DNA of 64,000 nucleotides. Origin: Heyndrickxia oleronia. GTDB taxonomy: Bacteria; Bacillota; Bacilli; Bacillales; Bacillaceae_C. Each line of letters begins with the position of its first letter. The stretch's first letter is position 1. The notes beneath the pieces are model-generated. The model made no database searches. It was given only the letters and a program-made list of their open reading frames with translations, and was not told the origin of the DNA. Position numbers and translations under genes: made by a program. Positions 25,130 to 33,253 of the stretch are shown one piece after another. The stretch lies in contig NZ_CP065424.1 of the NCBI RefSeq assembly GCF_017809215.1, positions 1,276,911 through 1,340,910 of the forward strand. The letters are read 5' to 3'.

Positions 25130-26047
25130 GTGTTGATAAGGATGGAATGGATGGCGTGTTTTTCGAGCAATGAAGTTTATAAAATCCTTGAACAAAATCC
25201 TCAGGGTAGTATCCATAGTGTATTTATCAATAGTTTTAACATCGCGTTTGATAAAAGCCTTGTACATGTTGGTGTCTATGAAAATGGATTAGCGCCTTTC
25301 GGTATTGGCTTAAGTCGAATGGATGCACAACAGCTGATTAGACAAATCCAGAATGGACAGCTTGTCCGTTGGGATCATGCATCTGGAAAGCTCATTTTTT
25401 CAAATGAAGCAGTACTTGATATGAAGCAAGTTAAGTGGACAAAGCATTCGTTTTCTGACCGCTTAACAAATCATTCAATCATAATTGATCATTTTCGATA
25501 TATTGCAGATTTATTTCTACAATCAGACTGGCAAACTGGTCTGGCACAAACCCCTGATGAAAAACAAGAACTAAACCAATACTTACTATCCTCAACGCAA
25601 GTAGTTACTAGCAGTAAATTTATAAATGAAGTGAATCGTTTAATCCAGCTTATTCAAGGTGAGATATCCACTGAATATGAATCCGTATTTGATTATTGGA
25701 TGGGGAGGGGTCTTGGACTTACACCGAGTGGGGACGATGTATTAACAGGTGTGTGTGCATTTCTTTCAGCATTTAATGGATCAAAAGGTGAGTTTCAAGA
25801 ACGATTGAAAAGCTATTTAGTAGCTAAAGGTAGACAAAGGACGACGCATATTGCATATGAGTATTTATTATATGCTACAAATGCTAAATTTCATACTCAT
25901 CTTATCCAGATGTGTAAAGGGATGGATTCGCGAAGTGATATTGAATTTTTCCAAGCTGTTGAGGAAATGAAAAAAATTGGTCATACATCAGGTGCAGACA
26001 CCTTACTAGGAATTTTATTAGGAATTAAGGCTTTAGTTTTGAAATGA
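25130..26047 (+). CDS. allH: DUF2877 protein, AllH subunit of oxamate carbamoyltransferase
   Basis: A protein of up to 305 residues. The hallmark is GRGLGLTPSGDDVLTG at about 192-206, the strongly conserved core of DUF2877. E. coli AllH (YlbF) belongs here and is needed with AllF and AllG for oxamate carbamoyltransferase activity. This links it to the allF and allG genes 8 kb downstream. The start is uncertain: GTG 25130, TTG 25133 and ATG 25142 all follow GAGGAAGGG, and spacing favours 25133. The permease gene follows within 35 bp, so the two form an operon. Confidence 0.82.
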   Translation: MLIRMEWMACFSSNEVYKILEQNPQGSIHSVFINSFNIAFDKSLVHVGVYENGLAPFGIGLSRMDAQQLIRQIQNGQLVRWDHASGKLIFSNEAVLDMKQVKWTKHSFSDRLTNHSIIIDHFRYIADLFLQSDWQTGLAQTPDEKQELNQYLLSSTQVVTSSKFINEVNRLIQLIQGEISTEYESVFDYWMGRGLGLTPSGDDVLTGVCAFLSAFNGSKGEFQERLKSYLVAKGRQRTTHIAYEYLLYATNAKFHTHLIQMCKGMDSRSDIEFFQAVEEMKKIGHTSGADTLLGILLGIKALVLK

Positions 26048-26080
26048 GCCTTTAAATTTTAAGTAAAGAAGGCGATTATC

Positions 26081-27421
26081 ATAAAAGAATTATTAAAATC
26101 ATCCAATTGGATATCAGGCTTACAATGGCTCTTTTTCATTTTTACTAACATTGTTGTCATACCTATTACAGTAGGAGCGGCTTTTGACTTACCTGGTGGA
26201 AAGATTGTTAATCTATTACAGCTTTCATTCATAGTGACCGGTCTTGCGTGTATTGTTCAGGCATTTATAGGACATAAAAGAGCAATCATGGAAGGACAGT
26301 CTGGTCTTTGGTGGGGAGTAATCCTAACCTTATGTAATACAGCTATTGCACAAGGAATGTCATTAACTGAGTTGGGTGGAAGTTTAACGGTTGGTATTAT
26401 CATTTCAGCAGTGTTGACGTTGATAATTGGATTAACGGGTATAGGTCCGCATATTTCAAATTTATTTAAACCTGCTGTTATGGGTGTATTTATGTTTCTT
26501 TTTGGTTGTCAGTTGATCGGTATCTTCTTAAAAGGAATGCTAGGTATTCCTTTTGGTAATCAAGCACAAGGTGCACATATTGATTTATCTATTTCATTAT
26601 TATCTATTATTATTGCAATTATCGTTATTATTGTTAGTATTAAAGCTCCACCAGCAATAAGAAAATATGGTTTATTAATTGGTATTATTCTTGGCTGGAT
26701 TGCTTATGTTCTTATTTTTAAATCTGAAGCGGCTGTAAGTGAGGCATCATCATTTAGTTTAGATTTATTCCCATTAGGAAAACCAACATGGAATACTGGG
26801 ATCATTATTACAACTGTTTTAGCTGGTTTATTAAATACGGCGAATACATTTGGAGCGTTAAAGGGTACAGATGAAATGTACAAATCTGAAACAACTAAAA
26901 CTCAATATCGAACATCATTTACAATAACAGGTATTTTCACAGCTATTGCAGGTGTATTCGGTCTGGTACCTTACTCACCATATGTGTCTTCAATCGGATT
27001 TTTAAGTCAAACAGGGATTATCAAAAGAATTCCTTTTGTACTAGGTGGATTTATGTTTTTAGTAATGGGATTGATTCCGCCTGTGGGACACTTCTTTTCA
27101 CAGTTGCCATTGAGCATAGGTAGTGCGGTATTATTTGTTTCTTATTTACTTTTATTAAATTCATCCTTTGCGTTTTTTAAACAGATTGAATTTAATACAT
27201 TAAATGTCTATCGTTCTGCTGTTCCATTATTTGTGGGAATTGTTATTATGACATTACCTGCATCCTATTTTGAAACAATTCCTAGTTTTATCCGTCCACT
27301 TTTAAGTAGCGGCTTAATGGTAGGGATTATATTATCACTTATTCTAGAGAATTTATTTAAATGGGATCGCTACGGAAAAACTGAAAAGATTCAATCAGAA
27401 AGTGAAAATATGGCATCATAG
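26081..27421 (+). CDS. NCS2-family purine permease with apparent ATA start
   Basis: A xanthine/uracil-type permease. The first ordinary start in frame is GTG 26234, with no ribosome binding site. The frame, however, is open from 26063, and its translation adds ELLKSSNWISG, QWLFFIFTNIVVIPITVG and AFDLPGG, which read as a genuine NCS2 first helix. AGAAGG at 26067-26072 lies eight bases before ATA 26081, exactly where an ATG would be expected (IKELLKSSNW). ATC 26078 and ATT 26075 are other rare options. The full product would have 446 residues, normal for the family. E. coli keeps YbbY, also an NCS2 member, in its allantoin cluster. Transport of allantoin, urate or xanthine is inferred from context. 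Confidence 0.75.
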   Translation: MKELLKSSNWISGLQWLFFIFTNIVVIPITVGAAFDLPGGKIVNLLQLSFIVTGLACIVQAFIGHKRAIMEGQSGLWWGVILTLCNTAIAQGMSLTELGGSLTVGIIISAVLTLIIGLTGIGPHISNLFKPAVMGVFMFLFGCQLIGIFLKGMLGIPFGNQAQGAHIDLSISLLSIIIAIIVIIVSIKAPPAIRKYGLLIGIILGWIAYVLIFKSEAAVSEASSFSLDLFPLGKPTWNTGIIITTVLAGLLNTANTFGALKGTDEMYKSETTKTQYRTSFTITGIFTAIAGVFGLVPYSPYVSSIGFLSQTGIIKRIPFVLGGFMFLVMGLIPPVGHFFSQLPLSIGSAVLFVSYLLLLNSSFAFFKQIEFNTLNVYRSAVPLFVGIVIMTLPASYFETIPSFIRPLLSSGLMVGIILSLILENLFKWDRYGKTEKIQSESENMAS

Positions 27422-27436
27422 ATATTTAGATATATG

Positions 27437-27483
27437 AAAAGGCCATCTCATAATTGACTATTATGAGATGGCCTTTATTTTTT
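27437..27483 (+). terminator. Terminator of the allH-permease operon
   Basis: AAAGGCCATCTCATAAT and ATTATGAGATGGCCTTT pair perfectly, and a T-rich run follows. Confidence 0.93.
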
Positions 27484-27632
27484 TCTCTTTTAATCACAGT
27501 AGGTTGAAGACTGTTAACTCCTTTTTTTACTGAGAAAAAATACTCAATTAAAAACGCTACTAAAAGCATTCTTAAGTGTAACAGCTGCCAGTAAGGATTT
27601 TAAAAAAGTAACATTATACGAAAACATCCTTT

Positions 27633-28508
27633 TTATAAATGAAAATTTAAAAAAGAAATGATTTCTTCAAAGGCTTTTTGAACAACAGGATTGTCCCAAT
27701 CCTCATCAAATACATGCTTTCCATCAGGGATTGTAATAAGTTTGCATGAACCGCCTGAGTTACTTAATTTTTTGGACATTAATACAGATTGTTCATACGG
27801 AACGTCCTCATCCATTGTGCCATGCAACAATAAGGTAGGAGGGAAATCACTATCTGAATAGTAGAGAGGACAATACGGTTTAAGTTCATCTAAGCTTCCA
27901 CCTGGGATAACAAGAGCTCCGCTTATATCTTCAATCCATGTTCCCTTCTGTCTAGCATACATATAAATCGCATAACGCTTTTGGATAGGTCCCTCTGAGA
28001 TAACGGTATTTGAAACAAGCATTTGTGCAAGCTCTTTTGGAACAGGGGTCATTTTTTGATAATGTGGACTTGGCTTTGTAGCCCAATCTCCAGTGATATC
28101 GCCATACCCATATAAAGAAACAATTGCTTTAGGCTTGTTTTTGAATGTTCCTGCTAATAAAGCTAAATACCCGCCAGCAGAACCACCGATCACGGCAATT
28201 TTATTTGGATCATAATTAAATTTTTCTTTTCCCTCATTTTCAAGCCATGAAAGTGCATCTGCTACATCTTGTTGAATCTCAGCAAGTTTTGTTTCAGGTG
28301 CCAGACGGTAATCAATGGAGAAAATATTGAAACCAGCTTGATGATAAAAGTCAATCTGTTCTTTTTTTAAATCTTCCCTTGAACCCCAAAAAAGTCCTCC
28401 TCCATGGATATAAACAATGACAGGACGATTTTCTTGTGAAGCTGTATAGAAATCACCCTTCAGCTCAAATTGGGTGGTGCTTTTGTATATAACTGTTGTT
28501 TTGTTCAT
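27633..28508 (-). CDS. Alpha/beta hydrolase (esterase/acetylhydrolase-like)
   Basis: A 291-residue cytoplasmic hydrolase. It has the oxyanion motif HGGGLFWGSR, the nucleophile elbow GGSAGG (Ser in G-x-S-x-G), an acid in DEDVPYEQS and the histidine in DGKHVFDED. This is the HSL/BD-FAE type fold. No secretion signal is present. It is the only gene here besides pucR pointing against the allantoin genes and shares a 389-bp divergent region with allC. A link to purine catabolism is possible but unsupported by the protein itself. Confidence 0.85.
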   Translation of the reverse strand: MNKTTVIYKSTTQFELKGDFYTASQENRPVIVYIHGGGLFWGSREDLKKEQIDFYHQAGFNIFSIDYRLAPETKLAEIQQDVADALSWLENEGKEKFNYDPNKIAVIGGSAGGYLALLAGTFKNKPKAIVSLYGYGDITGDWATKPSPHYQKMTPVPKELAQMLVSNTVISEGPIQKRYAIYMYARQKGTWIEDISGALVIPGGSLDELKPYCPLYYSDSDFPPTLLLHGTMDEDVPYEQSVLMSKKLSNSGGSCKLITIPDGKHVFDEDWDNPVVQKAFEEIISFLNFHL

Positions 28509-28897
28509 ACTATAGATGATCTTCCTTTCTCGGTTGAATAAAAACTATTTACTCATATTGTATAATAAAATTGATTTGTACCATTTGTTTATTATGTACA
28601 AAATGATAAATAAACTTTATCTATATCGTATAAAGACTATCAAGGTATGATACGCTTACAATAGATATGAGGTTAATAAAGAAATGAGTAAGCTTGAATA
28701 AGGTTTTAATCAGATTTATACATGATTTCTCCCTTGTATAGTTTATACATGAAAAACAAAGAATACTTACTTACTAATTCCTTAAAACAATGAAAATGTT
28801 TCTATGCAAAGTCATTGTTTTTTACTGATTTTTTTTAATACGAACATTGATATGTTCTAGCAAATTTAACCAACATATATTACAAGGAAAGGGATGA
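28509..28897. promoter_or_regulatory. Divergent regulatory region between the hydrolase gene and allC
   Basis: This 389-bp region has no gene. It holds TTTGTAC-N14-GTACAAA (28575-28602), two direct copies of TTTATACATGA (28715-28725 and 28742-28752, 27 bp apart), and a hairpin AACAATGA/TCATTGTT followed by Ts (about 28791-28822). Together these suggest a regulated promoter for the allC operon, but no factor can be assigned. Confidence 0.45.
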
Positions 28898-30166
28898 ATG
28901 AGAATGACAGACGGAACAAACGGAACAGTTCCTCAGCTAGATACACTTGCCGCAGATGCAGAAGCTAAATTGAATTGGCTTGGGGAGTTTGGTAAGGATC
29001 CAGATGGTGGCGTTTCGCGTCTTCTTTATTCCAAGGAATGGGTAGAAGCTCAACATGCTCTAAAAGAATGGATAGAGAATGAAGGGCTAGAGGCTCGGTT
29101 TGATGAAATTGGAAATTTGTTTGGTACATTAAAAGGTAAAAATACGAATGAGACAATTCTTACAGGGTCACATGTTGACACAGTAAAAAATGGTGGGAAA
29201 TATGATGGGCAATATGGAATTATTGCCGGTATTTTAGCGTTAAAATACTTGAAAGAAACATATGGTCAACCATTACGTAATATTGAAGTTGTTTCAATGG
29301 CTGAAGAAGAAGGAAGCAGATTCCCTTATGCATTCTGGGGATCTAAAAACATCGTTGGATTAGCGAAACGCGAAGATGTTGAAACGATTGCAGACTTTGA
29401 TGGTGTTCCATTTGTCGAAGCCATGAAGGAAGCAGGTTTTGGTTTCAGAGATGAAACAAAACCAGCACGTCAAGATTTGAAAGCATTTGTTGAAATTCAT
29501 GTTGAACAAGGTAGTGTCCTTGAAACAGAAAAGATTCCTGTCGCTGTTGTTAATAATATTGTTGGACAACGTCGTTTTACTATTGAAGTAACAGGGGAAG
29601 CTAACCATGCAGGAACAACTCCAATGGGATATAGAAAAGATGCTGTGTTTGCTGCAAGTCAAATGATCTTTGATATTATTTCCATGGCAAAAGAAGTTGG
29701 CGATCCTCTTGTTGCAACGGTTGGTAAAATTGAAGCACAACCTAACATTGTTAATGTTGTACCTGGAAAAGCAATTTTTACAATAGATGTTCGTCATACG
29801 GATAAAGATGCGATTGTTTCATTCACAAAACAGATTACTGATCGTATGAATGAGATTTCTAAAAATCACGAAGTTGATACAAAAATCGATATGTGGATGG
29901 ATGCAGATCCTGTTCCAATGGATGAGAAAATTGTTGAAGTGATGGAAAAACAGTGTAAGGAAAATGGTTTGACTTATAAGGTAATGCACAGTGGTGCAGG
30001 TCATGACTCACAAATTTTTGCACCGTTTGTTCCAACAGCAATGTTATTCGTACCAAGTGTTAAAGGGATTAGTCATAATCCTGCTGAATATACACATCCA
30101 GCTGATTTAGCTGAAGGTGTAAAGGCATTAATTGGTTCATTATATGAATTAGGATATAAAGAATAG
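28898..30166 (+). CDS. allC: Allantoate amidohydrolase AllC
   Basis: An M20-family zinc amidohydrolase that converts allantoate to ureidoglycine, ammonia and CO2. The 422-residue protein has the metal ligands in TGSHVDTVKNGGKYDG (His, Asp), the catalytic pair in SMAEEEGSRF, EIHVEQGSVLE, and the late His in MHSGAGHDSQIF. The dimerisation segment GEANHAGTTPMGYRKDA lies in the middle. ATG 28898 and ATG 28904 are both possible after AAGGAAAGGG. It begins the run allC-allE-allD-allD-allF-allG-allK. Confidence 0.93.
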   Translation: MRMTDGTNGTVPQLDTLAADAEAKLNWLGEFGKDPDGGVSRLLYSKEWVEAQHALKEWIENEGLEARFDEIGNLFGTLKGKNTNETILTGSHVDTVKNGGKYDGQYGIIAGILALKYLKETYGQPLRNIEVVSMAEEEGSRFPYAFWGSKNIVGLAKREDVETIADFDGVPFVEAMKEAGFGFRDETKPARQDLKAFVEIHVEQGSVLETEKIPVAVVNNIVGQRRFTIEVTGEANHAGTTPMGYRKDAVFAASQMIFDIISMAKEVGDPLVATVGKIEAQPNIVNVVPGKAIFTIDVRHTDKDAIVSFTKQITDRMNEISKNHEVDTKIDMWMDADPVPMDEKIVEVMEKQCKENGLTYKVMHSGAGHDSQIFAPFVPTAMLFVPSVKGISHNPAEYTHPADLAEGVKALIGSLYELGYKE

Positions 30167-30210
30167 AAGTAATTTAATCAAAATAGCGAAAACAAAGGAG
30201 AATGTTACAA

Positions 30211-30975
30211 ATGGGTTATCCAAAGGATTTACTTTCAAGCAGATCAATTATTAAACATGGCTTATATGCATTAATTGCACCAGAAGGTTTAGTAAATAAT
30301 GTTGTTCCTGGTTTTGAAAACTGCTCAATGTCTATTTTAGGATCACCAAAACTTGGTGCAAGCTTTGTTGATTATATTATCACTATGCACGAAGGTGGAA
30401 AAAACAGTGAAGGATTCTGTGGACAAGATAATGTAGAATCATTTGTTTATATCCTTGGTGGAAAAGTAAAAGTAACAGCTGGTGAAGAGGAATTCGTTCT
30501 TGAAGAAAGCGGCTATGTATATTGCCCACCTGGAGTAAAAATGTACTTAGAAAACCTTGAAGCTGGTGATTCTCGTTTATTCTTATATAAACAAAAATAT
30601 AAACCACTAGAAGGACGCAAGCCATGGGTTGTTTCTGGTCATGCTAACAATATCGAATACAGAGATTATGATGATATGCATAATGTTCATATTAAAGATC
30701 TATTACCTATGGAACTAGATTTCGATATGAATTTCCATATTCTATCTTTTGATCCTGCTGCAAGCCATCCATTTATCGAAACACATGTTCAAGAACATGG
30801 TGCATATCTACTATCTGGTGAAGGTATGTATAACCTTGATAATGAATGGATTCCAGTTAAAAAAGGCGATTACATTTTTATGGGACCATATGTTCATCAA
30901 GCAGCTTATGCAGTTGGTAGAGAGCCATTAACATATGTTTACTCTAAAGACTGCAATCGTGATGCGGACCTTTAA
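30211..30975 (+). CDS. allE: (S)-ureidoglycine aminohydrolase AllE
   Basis: A bicupin that hydrolyses (S)-ureidoglycine to (S)-ureidoglycolate and ammonia. The 254-residue protein matches E. coli AllE (YlbA) in PGFENCSMSILGSPKLGASF, in GGYVYCPPG-like ESGYVYCPPG, and in ETHVQEHGAYLLSGEG, which contains the manganese ligands E-H-H in the second cupin. KKGDYIFMGPY and YSKDCNRD close the protein. ATG 30211 is ten bases after AAAGGAG; ATG 30202 is one base from it and unlikely. It follows allC by 44 bp. Confidence 0.94.
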   Translation: MGYPKDLLSSRSIIKHGLYALIAPEGLVNNVVPGFENCSMSILGSPKLGASFVDYIITMHEGGKNSEGFCGQDNVESFVYILGGKVKVTAGEEEFVLEESGYVYCPPGVKMYLENLEAGDSRLFLYKQKYKPLEGRKPWVVSGHANNIEYRDYDDMHNVHIKDLLPMELDFDMNFHILSFDPAASHPFIETHVQEHGAYLLSGEGMYNLDNEWIPVKKGDYIFMGPYVHQAAYAVGREPLTYVYSKDCNRDADL

Positions 30976-31000
30976 AAATTAAACGAAGAGGTGTCTCAGT

Positions 31001-32050
31001 TTGAGAGTAACTAAAGATGAATTAAAAAGTTTAATAAAAAATAAACTTCAAAAAGCTGGTCTTAAAGAAGATCATGCAGCATTAACAGCAGATGTTTTAG
31101 CATTCGCGGATGAAAGAGGTATTCATTCCCACGGAGCAATGCGTGTAGAGTACTATGCAGAAAGAATTGCAAAAGGTGGAATTAATACAAATCCTGATTT
31201 CAAATTTGAAAAAACTGGCCCGAGTACAGGTATTTTTCATGGCGATGGTGGTTCAGGACATGTTGCAGCTAAATTAGCTATGGATGAAGCAATTGCTATG
31301 GCAAAGGAAAATGGAGTGGCGATTGTAGGGGTACGAGATATTTCACATAGTGGTGCTATTTCTTACTTTACTCATCAAGCTTCAAAAGAAAATGTAATTG
31401 GTTTTTCTGTATGCCAATCTGATCCAATGGTTGTTCCATTCGGTGGTGCGGAACCTTATTATGGTACAAATCCAATTGCCTTTGCAGCACCTGGAAATGA
31501 TGATAAAAGCCTTACTCTTGATATGGCAACAACTGTTCAGGCTTGGGGGAAAATTCTACATGCTCGTTCAAAAAATGTAGAAATTCCTGATACATGGGCA
31601 GTAGATAAAAATGGCGAACCGACAACGGATCCATTTAATGTGAATGCCTTATTACCAATTGCTGGTCCAAAAGGATATGGCCTAGCAATGATGGTAGACG
31701 TATTATCTGGAATTCTTCTTGGCTTACCATTTGGAAATAAAGTTTCTTCTATGTATGAGAACTTATCCGAATATCGCAAATTAGGTCAACTTCACATTGT
31801 AATTAATCCTGAGTTCTTTACTGGAATAAAAAACTTTAAGGACAATGTTTCTCAATCAATGGAAGACTTAAATCAAATTAAACCAGCTCCTGGTTTCTCT
31901 AAGGTTCTTTACCCAGGTCAAAACAATGACGTAATTATTGAAGAATATAGTAAAAATGGTATCGAAATTGTTGATGATATCATTGACTATTTAAAGTCTG
32001 ATGTTGTTCATAACAATCAGTATGATCATAAAGGTGCATTTGCAAAATAA
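31001..32050 (+). CDS. allD: Ureidoglycolate dehydrogenase AllD, copy 1
   Basis: An NAD-dependent dehydrogenase of the malate/L-lactate (type 2) family that oxidises ureidoglycolate to oxalurate. The 349-residue protein shows HSHGAMRVEYYAERI at the start, the catalytic region ISHSGAISYFTHQA, SDPMVVPFGGAEPYYGTNP, TTVQAWGKILHARS and AGPKGYGLAMMVDVLSG, all as in E. coli AllD. The start is TTG 31001, seven bases after GAGGTG. It is 25 bp from allE and in one operon with it. A near-identical gene follows. Confidence 0.92.
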   Translation: MRVTKDELKSLIKNKLQKAGLKEDHAALTADVLAFADERGIHSHGAMRVEYYAERIAKGGINTNPDFKFEKTGPSTGIFHGDGGSGHVAAKLAMDEAIAMAKENGVAIVGVRDISHSGAISYFTHQASKENVIGFSVCQSDPMVVPFGGAEPYYGTNPIAFAAPGNDDKSLTLDMATTVQAWGKILHARSKNVEIPDTWAVDKNGEPTTDPFNVNALLPIAGPKGYGLAMMVDVLSGILLGLPFGNKVSSMYENLSEYRKLGQLHIVINPEFFTGIKNFKDNVSQSMEDLNQIKPAPGFSKVLYPGQNNDVIIEEYSKNGIEIVDDIIDYLKSDVVHNNQYDHKGAFAK

Positions 32051-32100
32051 ATCGTAAATTAAAAATCAGCTTTTTCCTATTTGAACAGGGGTGAATGAAT

Positions 32101-33150
32101 ATGAGGTTATCTAAGGAAAAATTAAAGGAACTAATTGCTAATAAACTTCATAAAGCAGGACTTTCAACTGAACATGCCGATGGAGTAGCCGATGTCCTTG
32201 TCCATGCCGATGCACGAGGCGTTCATTCCCATGGAGCAATGAGAGTGGAGTATTATGCAGAAAGAATTGCAAAGGGTGGATTAAATAATAAACCGAATTT
32301 TCATTTTGAAAAAACGGGTCCAAGTACGGCAATTTTTGATGGAGATAATGGTGTAGGTCATGTTGCTGCAAAGTTAGCAATGGATGAAGCGATAAAAATG
32401 GCAAAGGAAAACGGAGTGGCTATTGTAGGAGTAAAAAGAATTGGACATAGTGGAGCACTTTCTTATTTTGTACAACAAGCTGCAAATGAGAATTTAATCG
32501 GTATTTCTGTATGTCAGTCTGATCCTATGGTTGTTCCTTTCGGTGGAGCCGAACCATACTATGGTACGAATCCGATTGCCTTTGCTGCTCCTGGTAAGGA
32601 CGGAAAGCATATTACTTTTGATATGGCTACAACAGTACAAGCATGGGGGAAAGTTCTTCATGCCCGTTCGAAAAATGAACCTATTCCCGATACATGGGCT
32701 GTTGACAGTAACGGAGAACCGACAACCGATCCATTTAAAGTAAATGCCTTACTGCCAATTGCTGGACCAAAAGGTTATGGACTGATGATGATGGTCGACG
32801 TATTATCTGGTATTTTATTAGGACTTCCATTTGGAAATAAGGTTTCATCTATGTATCACGATTTAACAGAATACAGAAACCTTGGACAGCTTCATATTGT
32901 CATTAACCCTGAATACTTCGTGGGTCTTGAAAGTTTTCAAGAAGGAATCTCAACTACGATGAAGGATTTAAATAATATTAAACCTGCCTCTGGCTTTAAA
33001 CAGGTCTCCTATCCTGGACAAAGAAGTGCTGAAAGAGAAAAGGCCTATGAAGAGAACGGTATTGAGATTGTTGACCATATTTACGAGTATTTAATTTCTG
33101 ATGTTATTCACAACAATGTGTATGATCACAAAAGCCCTTTCGCTAAATAA
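32101..33150 (+). CDS. allD: Ureidoglycolate dehydrogenase AllD, copy 2
   Basis: A 349-residue tandem paralogue of copy 1, co-linear without gaps as far as can be judged by eye. It keeps HSHGAMRVEYYAERI, IGHSGALSYFVQQA, SDPMVVPFGGAEPYYGTNP and AGPKGYGLMMMVDVLSG. By eye copy 2 is nearer to E. coli AllD in some places (ALSYFVQQA, LMMMVDV). The start is ATG 32101, seven bases after AGGGGTG. Differences cluster in the C-terminal third. Whether both act on ureidoglycolate or one has another 2-hydroxyacid substrate cannot be told. Confidence 0.9.
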   Translation: MRLSKEKLKELIANKLHKAGLSTEHADGVADVLVHADARGVHSHGAMRVEYYAERIAKGGLNNKPNFHFEKTGPSTAIFDGDNGVGHVAAKLAMDEAIKMAKENGVAIVGVKRIGHSGALSYFVQQAANENLIGISVCQSDPMVVPFGGAEPYYGTNPIAFAAPGKDGKHITFDMATTVQAWGKVLHARSKNEPIPDTWAVDSNGEPTTDPFKVNALLPIAGPKGYGLMMMVDVLSGILLGLPFGNKVSSMYHDLTEYRNLGQLHIVINPEYFVGLESFQEGISTTMKDLNNIKPASGFKQVSYPGQRSAEREKAYEENGIEIVDHIYEYLISDVIHNNVYDHKSPFAK

Positions 33151-33253
33151 AAGGTGAAAAAAATAAAGGGGGGTCTGCTATGGTAGCCACCCTTTTCCTA
33201 TGGAGTTAATTCCATTATTAAAGTAAAAAATATAAGAAGAGGTGCATGAAATA

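Noticed and set aside
26234..27421. GTG 26234 as the true start of the NCS2 permease
   Set aside because: It has no ribosome binding site and would remove the first membrane helix, which is clearly encoded upstream in the same frame.
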